A stretch of DNA of 64,000 bases from Lysobacterales bacterium (GTDB lineage: Bacteria > Pseudomonadota > Gammaproteobacteria > Xanthomonadales > SZUA-36). Shown here in pieces: positions 57,258 through 64,000 of the stretch. The notes beneath the pieces were generated by a model. The model was not told where the DNA came from, did not search any database, and was given only the letters and a program-made list of their open reading frames with translations. The stretch lies in NCBI GenBank assembly GCA_014238945.1, contig JABAAB010000051.1, positions 101,100 through 165,099 on the forward strand. Direction: 5' to 3'. The position numbers and the translations under genes were made by a program. How positions within the stretch are numbered: the first letter of the stretch is position 1; each line of letters starts with the position of its first letter.

Positions 57258-58397
57258 TTATCGCCGCTTAACATGCGAGCAATTGATTTCGCTCACACGG
57301 TCTGTACCCAGCAACACCATATCTCGGCGCAATTCATTCGTTAGTATTTCCATCGCGCGGCAGGCGCCGGCCTCGCCAGCTGCCGCCAGTCCGTAAAGGT
57401 AAGGGCGCGCGAAACCAACGGCTTTGGCGCCCAGCGCCAACGCAATGAGAATATCGGTGCCGCGGCGGACACCGCCGTCCAGGATGACCTCTGCGTCCGC
57501 GCCAACGGCGTCGACAATCGGTTCAAGTACGTCGAGGGGTGCTGCTGAACGATCCAGTTGGCGACCGCCGTGATTGGATACCATCACGGCATTAAAGCCG
57601 AGATCGACTGCCTGACGGGCATCGTCGGCACGAACTACGCCTTTAATAACTGCCGGCCCATTCCACTCACCGAGTAGCCATTCAGCGTCGCGCCAGTTGA
57701 ATCCGGCGTCGAACTGTTCGGCAACAAAGTCCTGCAACGATACGGCTGCTGTTTCTTTTGAGAGATTGGCGTATTTAACCGATGGACGGATGACGTAATC
57801 CAAAGACCAAGCGGGCGCCTTTAGCGCGTGCCAGGCCTGCTTGATGCCAACTTTCGGCGGAATCGAAAAGCCATTTCGGGGATCGCGCTCCCGATTTCCA
57901 GCAATTGGAAAGTCAACAGTGAGAATTAGAGCCTTGTAGCCGGCCTCGCGTGCCCGATCCATCATCTCTTTGACCAGACCCCGGTCTTTCCACACATATA
58001 ACTGGAACCACTTTGGACCCGTGGTCAGCGTGGCGATTTCCTCGATAGAAACCGACGACAAGGTGGAGAGCGAAAAAATTGTCCCGGCCTGGTCAGCAGC
58101 TTTCGCCACTCCGCGTTCGCCATGCGTATGGAACAGGCGGTGGCCGGCGGCTGGTGATGCGAAAAAAGGAATGTCAATCTTCTCACCAAGCAAGTTCGTT
58201 GACATGTCGACATTTTTTACACCTGTCAGTACTTTGAACAACAGGTCGTAAGCGCCGAAAGCAGAGGTGTTTCTCCCGAGTGTGATCTCATCATCGGCAC
58301 CACCATCGATGTAGTCGAATACCATGCGGTGCGCCCGCCTATTAGCGGCATTGCGCAGGTCGTCAATATTCAGGTACTTATTGTGCCTGGCCGTCAT
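57258..58397 (-). CDS. lldD: FMN-dependent L-lactate dehydrogenase-like protein of the fucose cluster
   Basis: 379 residues of the LldD/glycolate oxidase family: VFDYIDGGADDEITLGRNT, PFFASPAAGHRLFHTHGERG, KWFQLYVWKDRG, catalytic-His signature MVSNHGGRQLDRS and phosphate-binding LDGGVRRGTDILIALALGAK. Its ATG overlaps the stop of the FAH-family hydrolase in ATGA, so the two are translationally linked. The hydrolase is predicted to release L-lactate and pyruvate from 2,4-diketo-3-deoxy-L-fuconate, so oxidation of that L-lactate to pyruvate is the natural role. Electron acceptor (quinone or oxygen) cannot be told from sequence. Clear paralogue of the protein at 3888-5036. Confidence 0.85.
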   Translation of the reverse strand: MTARHNKYLNIDDLRNAANRRAHRMVFDYIDGGADDEITLGRNTSAFGAYDLLFKVLTGVKNVDMSTNLLGEKIDIPFFASPAAGHRLFHTHGERGVAKAADQAGTIFSLSTLSSVSIEEIATLTTGPKWFQLYVWKDRGLVKEMMDRAREAGYKALILTVDFPIAGNRERDPRNGFSIPPKVGIKQAWHALKAPAWSLDYVIRPSVKYANLSKETAAVSLQDFVAEQFDAGFNWRDAEWLLGEWNGPAVIKGVVRADDARQAVDLGFNAVMVSNHGGRQLDRSAAPLDVLEPIVDAVGADAEVILDGGVRRGTDILIALALGAKAVGFARPYLYGLAAAGEAGACRAMEILTNELRRDMVLLGTDRVSEINCSHVKRR

Positions 58398-59242
58398 CTT
58401 TTCAGCGTTGCGACCGTCTGGCTTTGTACACCCAGGCCGTCGATCCCCAGTTTTATCTTGTCGCCAACCGCAAGGTAGACCGGCGGTTTTTGGCCAAGCC
58501 CGACGCCAGGCGGTGTGCCGGTAGAAATCACATCACCAGGCTGCAGGCTCATGAACTGACTCAAATAGCTGACAATAAATGCCGGACCGAAAACCATGGT
58601 CCGGGTATTTCCGTCCTGGTAACGATGACCGTTCACTTCGAGCCACATGTCGAGGCCGAGAGGGTTTCTGATGTCATCAGATGTCACCAGCCAGGGGCCA
58701 ATGGGCCCGAAGGTATCGCAGCCTTTGCCCTTGTCCCATTGTGTGCCTTTTTCGAGTTGAAACAGGCGCTCGGATACGTCATTGCAGACACAATAACCCG
58801 CGATGTGACTGGCAGCTTCTTCCTCGGAAATATAGGAGGTGTGTTTGCCAATGACGACCGCAAGTTCGACCTCCCAGTCGAGTTTCTCACTATTTAGCGG
58901 TTGAATGATGTTGTCGTCCGGGCCACAGATCGCACTGGTGGCCTTGGTGAACACTTCCGGTTCGGGAGGCACCGGCATTCCTGATTCAGCCGCGTGGTCT
59001 GAGTAGTTGAGCCCGATGCATATGAACTTTCCGACATTGCCCACACAGGCACCCAGTCGTACATCGTCGTCGACGCGAGGAAGCTTGTTCACATCCAGTT
59101 GGCGCAAAGTCGCCAGTGCATCGTCCGATATTGACTGTCCGTCGATATCAGAAACATGTTCTGCCAGGCAGCGAATGCTTCCTTCAGTGTCCAGTAGCCC
59201 GGGTTTTTCTTTCCCCAACGGGCCGTAACGTAGTAATTTCAT
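58394..59242 (-). CDS. FAH-family 2,4-diketo-3-deoxy-L-fuconate hydrolase (predicted)
   Basis: 282 residues with the fumarylacetoacetate hydrolase fold: FICIGLNYSDHAAESG, EVFTKATSAICGPDD, the metal-binding LDWEVELAVVIGK with the E-x-E...D pattern, and ISTGTPPGVGLGQKPP. Family members with this neighbourhood cleave 2,4-diketo-3-deoxy-L-fuconate to pyruvate and L-lactate. The close relative ureidoglycolate lyase is an annotation trap; the operon context decides for the sugar-acid role. 12 bases separate it from the SDR upstream, and its stop overlaps the LldD start. Confidence 0.8.
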   Translation of the reverse strand: MKLLRYGPLGKEKPGLLDTEGSIRCLAEHVSDIDGQSISDDALATLRQLDVNKLPRVDDDVRLGACVGNVGKFICIGLNYSDHAAESGMPVPPEPEVFTKATSAICGPDDNIIQPLNSEKLDWEVELAVVIGKHTSYISEEEAASHIAGYCVCNDVSERLFQLEKGTQWDKGKGCDTFGPIGPWLVTSDDIRNPLGLDMWLEVNGHRYQDGNTRTMVFGPAFIVSYLSQFMSLQPGDVISTGTPPGVGLGQKPPVYLAVGDKIKLGIDGLGVQSQTVATLKR

Positions 59243-59254
59243 TTTGAATCCAGA

Positions 59255-60028
59255 TTAGTTATTTAAAGTGACAAAGCCGCCATCGATCGGAAAATTCGAG
59301 CCCGTCACAAACGCCGCTTCATCGGAGCAGAGGTATGCGACCAGGGCAGCGACCTCTTCGGGGGTTCCCATGCGACCGATGGGCTGTGTTTTTGAAAGCT
59401 TGTCGAACATTTCATCCTGATTGTCGGGGTAATTTTCGTTCAGATAGTTGTCGACGAACGGTGTGTGAACACGCCCGGGCGACACGCAGTTACAACGAAT
59501 GCCGTGGTCAATGTAGTCCTTGGCAACAGAGTAGGTCATTGTCAGAACGGCACCTTTGGACGTTGAGTACGCGAATCGATCAGCAATGCCAACTGAAGAA
59601 GCAACCGAGGCAATATTCATAATCACGCCACTACGACGCTTTTTCATTGCGGGCAGCACTGCCGACAGCATGTTGTAGACGCCCTTCACGTTGACCGAAA
59701 GCAGTCGATCAAAATCAGCTTCACTGGTATTTTCAAGGTTGCCGACATGACCGACGCCGGCATTGTTCACTAATACATCGATGTCTGTCGTTTCCAGGAT
59801 GCCGCTGACGATTTTGTTTACCCCGTTATGTTCTGCTATGTCACATACCTGCGACAAGGCATCACCACCCGACTCTAGGATGTCGTTCACTGTTGATTCG
59901 GCCGCTTCCAGATTGAGGTCGAATACCAGTACACGAGCACCTTCGTTGGCGAGACGAACGCAAATACTTTTACCTATTCCGCTACCGCCGCCAGTCACCA
60001 ATGCTGTTTTGTTCTCAAATCGATTCAT
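59255..60028 (-). CDS. SDR, predicted 2-keto-3-deoxy-L-fuconate dehydrogenase
   Basis: 257 residues of classical SDR type: TGGGSGIGKSIC cofactor loop, VFDLN with Asp after beta-2 (NAD preference), NNAGVGHVG, catalytic Ser in NIASVASSVG, YSTSKGAVL with catalytic Tyr and Lys, and the end GSNFPIDGGFVTLNN. Between lactonase and hydrolase in the cluster, it should oxidise the C4 hydroxyl of 2-keto-3-deoxy-L-fuconate to the 2,4-diketo acid. Substrate is inferred from position and family similarity only. Confidence 0.8.
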   Translation of the reverse strand: MNRFENKTALVTGGGSGIGKSICVRLANEGARVLVFDLNLEAAESTVNDILESGGDALSQVCDIAEHNGVNKIVSGILETTDIDVLVNNAGVGHVGNLENTSEADFDRLLSVNVKGVYNMLSAVLPAMKKRRSGVIMNIASVASSVGIADRFAYSTSKGAVLTMTYSVAKDYIDHGIRCNCVSPGRVHTPFVDNYLNENYPDNQDEMFDKLSKTQPIGRMGTPEEVAALVAYLCSDEAAFVTGSNFPIDGGFVTLNN

Positions 60029-60044
60029 TTCTTGTCTGTTTTCC

Positions 60045-60884
60045 TTAAAGTCTTAGACTGTAGAATTCAATGGCATTGCCGCCCATGATTTTGTCTCGAT
60101 CCTGCTCCCTCAGCGATTTGATGCCTGCGGTTGTAGCGTTATGCCAACCGTTGTAATCACCGGCGAGATTAAGGACCGGCCAGTCGCTGCCCCAAATCAG
60201 CCGCTCAGGTCCAAATGCGTTGATTAAATGTTCGACATATGGCATCACGTCGTCGTAGGTCTGTGAGTCAGCAGCCTCGGTAATCAGCCCGGATATTTTG
60301 CAGTATGCCGAGGTTTGATTCGCGATAGTGGAGATGCTGTCAGCCCAGGGTTGCCATTCGCCTGACGCAATATCAGGTTTGGCACCGTGGTCAATTACAA
60401 TAGCCAGTTCCGGGTGACGAGTCAGGCAATTAAGCAAGTAGGGGAGGTGCAGGGGTCGGACCAAAGCGTCAAAACACAGCTTTTCCTCGACCAGTGTGTC
60501 GAAAACTGCACTGAGCCCAGGCCTGTCGATCCATGATGGGTCTTCGATATCCTGAATCATCGGTCGAACACCGACAAATTTTGGGTGTCGGGACAGGCGG
60601 TGCAGGTCTTCAATTGCCTGCGGAACTGAATCCATATCTACCCAGCCGACGACGCCTGCAACAAACTGATGCCGTTCAGCGATGCCTAATAAATACTCGG
60701 TCTCATCAACACTGGCGGCTGCTTGCACCAATATGGTTTTATCGATACCCGCTTGATTCAAAAGAGGTGATAAGTCTTCTGGAACGAAGTCTTTGTACAG
60801 AACCTGCAGTTCTGGCGTAAGCCACCCATAGTCGTCACGCTGGAGGGACCAGAAATGTTGATGACCATCGACGCGTATTGGCAT
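60045..60884 (-). CDS. Amidohydrolase-family L-fuconolactonase (predicted)
   Basis: 279 residues of the COG3618 amidohydrolase branch: VDGHQHFWSLQRDDYGWLTP at the N-terminus (metal-binding H-x-H), VIDHGAKPD, and LIWGSDWPVLNLAGDY with the catalytic Asp. This branch includes L-fucono-1,5-lactonase and L-rhamnono-lactonase. It would open L-fuconolactone made by the adjacent aldo/keto reductase. Its ATG overlaps that gene's stop by one base. Confidence 0.85.
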   Translation of the reverse strand: MPIRVDGHQHFWSLQRDDYGWLTPELQVLYKDFVPEDLSPLLNQAGIDKTILVQAAASVDETEYLLGIAERHQFVAGVVGWVDMDSVPQAIEDLHRLSRHPKFVGVRPMIQDIEDPSWIDRPGLSAVFDTLVEEKLCFDALVRPLHLPYLLNCLTRHPELAIVIDHGAKPDIASGEWQPWADSISTIANQTSAYCKISGLITEAADSQTYDDVMPYVEHLINAFGPERLIWGSDWPVLNLAGDYNGWHNATTAGIKSLREQDRDKIMGGNAIEFYSLRL

Positions 60885-61924
60885 TAGCCGCTCGCTCTAT
60901 CGACCAACAATGGGGTGGGCGCATCATCGCGAATCAATCCTATATCCACTAATGCGCCCCAAAATTCATTGGGTATTTTGGTTGCGAACAGGATTAAAGA
61001 CTGATCAATGCGACGAATATTGCCGATGCCCGGAATAACCGAGGCAACAGCCGGGTGCGCTAACGGAAACTGCAGCGCAGCTGCCGCCAATGGAATGCCG
61101 AATTCAGCGCAAAGGTTTTCAATCGATGCGACTTTCGCGACGACTTCCTCAGGAGCGGGGCCATAATCGTAGTGCCATGGCCCTTTACCATTCACACCAG
61201 TGGCAAGAATACCGGAGTTATACGCACCACCAATAATGATTGAACAGTTTCGATCGACACACTTGGGAAGAAAGGTATCCAGTGCCTTTTGTTCCAATAA
61301 TGTGTAACGACCAGCCAGCAGGAAACAATCCCAGTCGCCATGCTCCAGGGCCTGTTCGCATACTTCATATTCATTAACGCCAAGCCCGATTGCACTGACC
61401 TGACCGCTTTGGCGTAATTCATCCATGGCACGGTAGCCACCGTCCATCGCAATACGAAACAAGTGATCGTTGTCGTCGCCATGGGTAACGGTTCCGATAT
61501 CGTGCATGAACAAAATGTCTATCCGGTCCAGCCCCAGCCGCTGCAGGCTGTCTTCATAGGATCGCATCACACCGTCGTAACTGTAATCATAGGTAATGTC
61601 GAAGGGCATGGGCGAGACAAAACCGTGTCTTTCAGCGGCGTATCCTGCAGGATGCAAGAGGCGGCCGACCTTGGTTGATAATACATAGTCATCACCAGCC
61701 GATGAGCGCAGTGCGTCACCGACCCGGCGCTCGCTCAGGCCCTGGCCATAATGGGGGGCGGTATCGAAATATCGAAAGCCTTTCGCCCATGCGGTGCTCA
61801 GGATTTCTGATGCCTGCTGGTCTGAAACAGAGTGATACAGATTACCAAGTGAAGCACATCCGAAACCGAGTGCGTCAATCGTTAGTTCAGTATTGCCGAT
61901 CTGACTTTTTTGAAAGGTACTCAT
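60884..61924 (-). CDS. Aldo/keto reductase, predicted L-fucose (D-threo-aldose) 1-dehydrogenase
   Basis: 346 residues of the AKR TIM barrel: ALGFGCASLGNLYHSVSD, RYFDTAPHYGQGLSERRVGD with catalytic Asp and Tyr, VLSTKVGRLL with Lys, DILFMHDIGT with the His, and the nucleotide-binding end SVIPGIGNIRRIDQ. D-threo-aldose 1-dehydrogenases in this branch oxidise L-fucose to L-fuconolactone with NAD(P). Position between dehydratase and lactonase supports that reading. Confidence 0.85.
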   Translation of the reverse strand: MSTFQKSQIGNTELTIDALGFGCASLGNLYHSVSDQQASEILSTAWAKGFRYFDTAPHYGQGLSERRVGDALRSSAGDDYVLSTKVGRLLHPAGYAAERHGFVSPMPFDITYDYSYDGVMRSYEDSLQRLGLDRIDILFMHDIGTVTHGDDNDHLFRIAMDGGYRAMDELRQSGQVSAIGLGVNEYEVCEQALEHGDWDCFLLAGRYTLLEQKALDTFLPKCVDRNCSIIIGGAYNSGILATGVNGKGPWHYDYGPAPEEVVAKVASIENLCAEFGIPLAAAALQFPLAHPAVASVIPGIGNIRRIDQSLILFATKIPNEFWGALVDIGLIRDDAPTPLLVDRASG

Positions 61925-61942
61925 GCATAGGGCCAGGTTTAA

Positions 61943-63259
61943 TCAAGCGATCTTTTTATCAATTCGTGCGCGCCATTCGATGCCGTCCGGAAAGCGAAAG
62001 CGTTCGATTGAATCCGCGAACATTTCTACACTAAATCCCGCTGACTCCGGCACCTGGTAAGCGCCATCACGAAGTTCGCAAGGATTCTCGAAGTGTTGGT
62101 GAAGGTGATCGACATATTCAATAACCCGCTCACCAATGTCAGCAGATATCTGGACATAGTCGATCATCGACATGTGCTGTACATATTCGCACAAGCCAAC
62201 GCCACCTGCATGCGGGCAGACGAGTTTGCCAAATTTGGCGGCCAGCATGTAAACGGTCAGGATCTCGTTCAATCCTCCCAATCGGCAGGCATCGATTTGA
62301 ACAATATCGATCGCATCATTGACGATGAATTGCTTGAACAGTATTCGGTTCTGACAGTGTTCACCGGTGGCCACTTTGACCTGGCCAATATTTTCACGAA
62401 TTTTCTTGTGTCCAAAAATATCATCCGGACTGGTAGGTTCTTCGATGAACCAGGGGTCAAATGGCTGTAAATGTTGCATCCATTCGATGGCCTGATCGAC
62501 TTCCCATGCCTGGTTTGCGTCTACCATTAGTTTTACGTCATCGCCGATGGACTCTCGCGCGATCTTACAGCGTCGCACATCATCCTCAAGGCTCTCGCCC
62601 ACTTTGAGTTTTATATGTGAAAAGCCTTCGCCCACTGCTTCACGACACAGGCGCTGAAGTTTTTCATCGCTGTAGCCCAACCATCCGGCTGAGGTTGTGT
62701 AGGCTGGATAACCATGGTCTTCCAGGTATTGAATTCTTTGCTGCTTGGTCGACTGGTTCTTTGTAATAATTTCCAAAGCTTCGTCGCGTGTCAATGCATC
62801 GTCGATATAGCGAAAATCCAGGCAATTGACAAATTCTTCAGGCGACATTTCTGTAAGCAGTCGCCAGACGGGCTTTTTAACAGACCGTGCCCACATGTCC
62901 CAGATAGCGTTCATAACGCCACCGGCGGCCATGTGAATAACACCTTTTTCCGGGCCAAGCCAGCGTAGTTGACTGTCCGATTTCAATTTATTGTAGAAGT
63001 CACCAATATTGGCCGTGATGTCGGCCAGGTCAACGCCGATTACAAGGTGGCGCATACTCTCCACGGCTGTGCAGCAAATATCATTACCGCGGCCGATGGT
63101 AAATATCAGGCCATAGCCCGTGTTACCTTGCTCTGTTTCGATAACGACGTAAGCGGCTGAGTAATCCGGATCTTTATTGGTTGCGTCCGATCCGTCCAGA
63201 TTCTCCGAAGTGGGGAAGCGGATATCCATCGCAGATAGCTTGGTAATTTTGTTGCTCAA
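61943..63259 (-). CDS. L-fuconate dehydratase (enolase superfamily)
   Basis: 438 residues from TTG 63259, near the usual length of about 440. An ATG at 63334 would add 25 residues reading across the probable operator and is rejected. Family opening DIRFPTSENLDGSDATNKDP; catalytic Lys in IKLKVGESLED; metal ligands in MVDANQAWEV, FIEEPTSPDD and ATGEHCQNR; catalytic His in CPHAGGVGLCEYVQH. It removes water from L-fuconate to give 2-keto-3-deoxy-L-fuconate. First gene of the minus-strand operon and divergent from fucP. Confidence 0.9.
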   Translation of the reverse strand: MSNKITKLSAMDIRFPTSENLDGSDATNKDPDYSAAYVVIETEQGNTGYGLIFTIGRGNDICCTAVESMRHLVIGVDLADITANIGDFYNKLKSDSQLRWLGPEKGVIHMAAGGVMNAIWDMWARSVKKPVWRLLTEMSPEEFVNCLDFRYIDDALTRDEALEIITKNQSTKQQRIQYLEDHGYPAYTTSAGWLGYSDEKLQRLCREAVGEGFSHIKLKVGESLEDDVRRCKIARESIGDDVKLMVDANQAWEVDQAIEWMQHLQPFDPWFIEEPTSPDDIFGHKKIRENIGQVKVATGEHCQNRILFKQFIVNDAIDIVQIDACRLGGLNEILTVYMLAAKFGKLVCPHAGGVGLCEYVQHMSMIDYVQISADIGERVIEYVDHLHQHFENPCELRDGAYQVPESAGFSVEMFADSIERFRFPDGIEWRARIDKKIA

Positions 63260-63289
63260 TTGTGAAATCTCTTGTGATGTATATGTGCA

Positions 63290-63304
63290 ACAGTATTGTA
63301 CTGT
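63290..63304. promoter_or_regulatory. Perfect palindrome in the fucose divergent promoter, candidate operator
   Basis: ACAGTA-TTG-TACTGT, 6-bp arms around 3 bases, 31 bases before the TTG start of the dehydratase. On the minus strand it includes TACAAT, a possible -10 box, so a bound regulator would block transcription. No regulator gene is in the window. Confidence 0.55.
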
Positions 63305-63364
63305 AGGAATGTAGAACCCTTTTGGACACTTCATGTATTTTGAATCACTATGGAGGGTTCAGTA

Positions 63365-63439
63365 ATGAAAGCAGAAGAAAGAGAAATAAGGCGTAAGCGC
63401 CGAATCTCAGATCATGCAGTAGTGATACTGAGATCTTGA
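63365..63439 (+). CDS. 24-residue reading frame, possible transposase remnant
   Basis: An ATG with strong GGAGGG seven bases upstream encodes MKAEEREIRRKRRISDHAVV and then ILRS. The basic REIRRKRRISDHA resembles the first helix of IS481/integrase-type transposases (typically xEIRRKxRVLxHA), but the helix-turn-helix that should follow is absent. It could be a remnant of a transposase or a leader peptide before fucP. Too short to decide. Confidence 0.3.
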   Translation: MKAEEREIRRKRRISDHAVVILRS

Positions 63440-63452
63440 ATCATGGAGAAGA

Positions 63453-64000
63453 ATGCAAATGACGACGACAGAATCAACTGACAAACCTAAAATCCTCACC
63501 AGGGACATGTTGCTGCCATTTGTATTGGTCGCAATGTTGTTTCCTTTGTGGGGCTTTGCCAACGACGTAACCAATCCGCTCGTTAAGGCATTCAAGGACA
63601 TCTTTCTGATCTCCAACACCCAAAGCAGCATGGTTCAGTTTGCATTTTATCTCGGTTACGGAATCATGGCGATTCCAGCGGCGATATTCATTCGCAACTA
63701 CAGTTACAAATCCGGAATATTACTGGGGCTTGGTTTATATGCGATTGGTGCATCCCTGTTTATTCCTGCAAGTATTTATCAGCAGTTTTACTTTTTCCTG
63801 GCCGCACTGTGTGTGCTCACCTGTGGACTCGCATTACTGGAAGTCACAGCCAACCCTTACATTTTGTCAATGGGTCACCCGGATACTGCAACGAGGCGTT
63901 TAAATCTGGCACAGGCCTTTAACCCAATCGGTTCGCTGACAGGAATGTTTATCGCATCCAGCCTTATTCTGAATAAACTGCAGGTCGAAGCATTTAGAAA
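63453..64000 (+). CDS. fucP: L-fucose:H+ symporter FucP (N-terminal part)
   Basis: 182 residues before the right edge. MFS transporter with the FucP opening FVLVAMLFPLWGFANDVTNP, FKDIFLISNTQSSMVQFAF, FYLGYGIMAIPAAIFI and GLALLEVTANPYILSMG, where the Asp and Glu positions correspond to the proton/sugar site residues of E. coli FucP. At least five helices are visible. Two in-frame ATGs, 63453 and 63459, follow GGAGAAGA. Divergent from the catabolic operon, it supplies its substrate. Confidence 0.9.
   Translation, partial: MQMTTTESTDKPKILTRDMLLPFVLVAMLFPLWGFANDVTNPLVKAFKDIFLISNTQSSMVQFAFYLGYGIMAIPAAIFIRNYSYKSGILLGLGLYAIGASLFIPASIYQQFYFFLAALCVLTCGLALLEVTANPYILSMGHPDTATRRLNLAQAFNPIGSLTGMFIASSLILNKLQVEAFR

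Noticed and set aside
58394..59242. FAH-family protein as ureidoglycolate lyase
   Set aside because: No purine or allantoin genes nearby; the operon is a coherent fucose pathway.
63260..63334. N-terminal extension of the fuconate dehydratase to ATG 63334
   Set aside because: The extra 25 residues lie across the palindrome and have no family similarity; TTG 63259 gives the expected length.

Overview
The window is a chromosomal segment of a gammaproteobacterium. The housekeeping order tpiA-secG-tRNA-Leu-nuoABCDEFGHIJKLMN-tRNA-fMet-rimP-nusA-infB-rbfA-truB-rpsO-pnp, then rpsP-rimM-trmD-rplS, then htpG-hslR, and mutS/pncC-recA-recX-alaS-csrA is typical of that class. All three tRNAs encode their CCA end. 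An IPTL-CTERM sorted protein, a complete non-phosphorylating L-fucose pathway and a FucP transporter suggest a heterotroph using algal or mucosal polysaccharides. Lineage below class level is a guess (a marine, Woeseiales- or Chromatiales-like organism would fit).

Layout. 1-84: first codons of a minus-strand MacB/FtsX-type ABC permease. 395-3929: a decayed tract containing a frameshifted TPR-Fic gene and a surface-protein gene (PPC and FN3-like pieces) spread over several frames with in-frame stops. 3888-9055 (minus): an FMN-dependent alpha-hydroxyacid dehydrogenase, a DsbA/FrnE-like protein, two small membrane proteins, a GFA-family gene killed by one nonsense codon, and a secreted protein with a duplicated YWxD/GGP repeat. 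9340-14572: thioesterase, acetyl-CoA hydrolase-like protein, glycosyltransferase, Ala-rich lipoprotein, SDR and NnrU. 14818-16109: tpiA-secG. 16125-30871: tRNA-Leu and the 14-gene complex I operon. 31000-40023: initiator tRNA and the rimP-to-pnp translation/RNA-decay cluster. 40529-42485: rpsP operon. 42879-45643: a small conserved-looking protein and the IPTL-CTERM protein. 46070-48473: htpG behind a sigma-32-like promoter, then hslR. 48597-56609: mutS and the recA/alaS/csrA group. 56698-57150: tRNA-Ser(GCT) flanked by a 27-nt copy of its own 5' end and by related hairpin repeats. 57258-64000: the fucose island.

The fucose genes form a closed route. FucP imports L-fucose. The aldo/keto reductase, lactonase, fuconate dehydratase, SDR and FAH-family hydrolase would convert it to pyruvate plus L-lactate. 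The LldD-like enzyme, whose start overlaps the hydrolase stop, would oxidise the lactate to pyruvate and pass electrons to the respiratory chain. The tRNA-adjacent position, the tRNA fragment and a possible transposase remnant before fucP suggest acquisition as an island.

I did not find a wholly new system. The most notable items are the tRNA-Ser/fucose island junction, the hairpin repeats resembling Neisseria dRS3 (ATTCCC-N8-GGGAAT) with a 20-bp tandem array of their half, the five-repeat IPTL-CTERM protein, the YWxD/GGP repeat protein, the decayed tract at the left edge, and an initiator tRNA with a U1:U72 mismatch.
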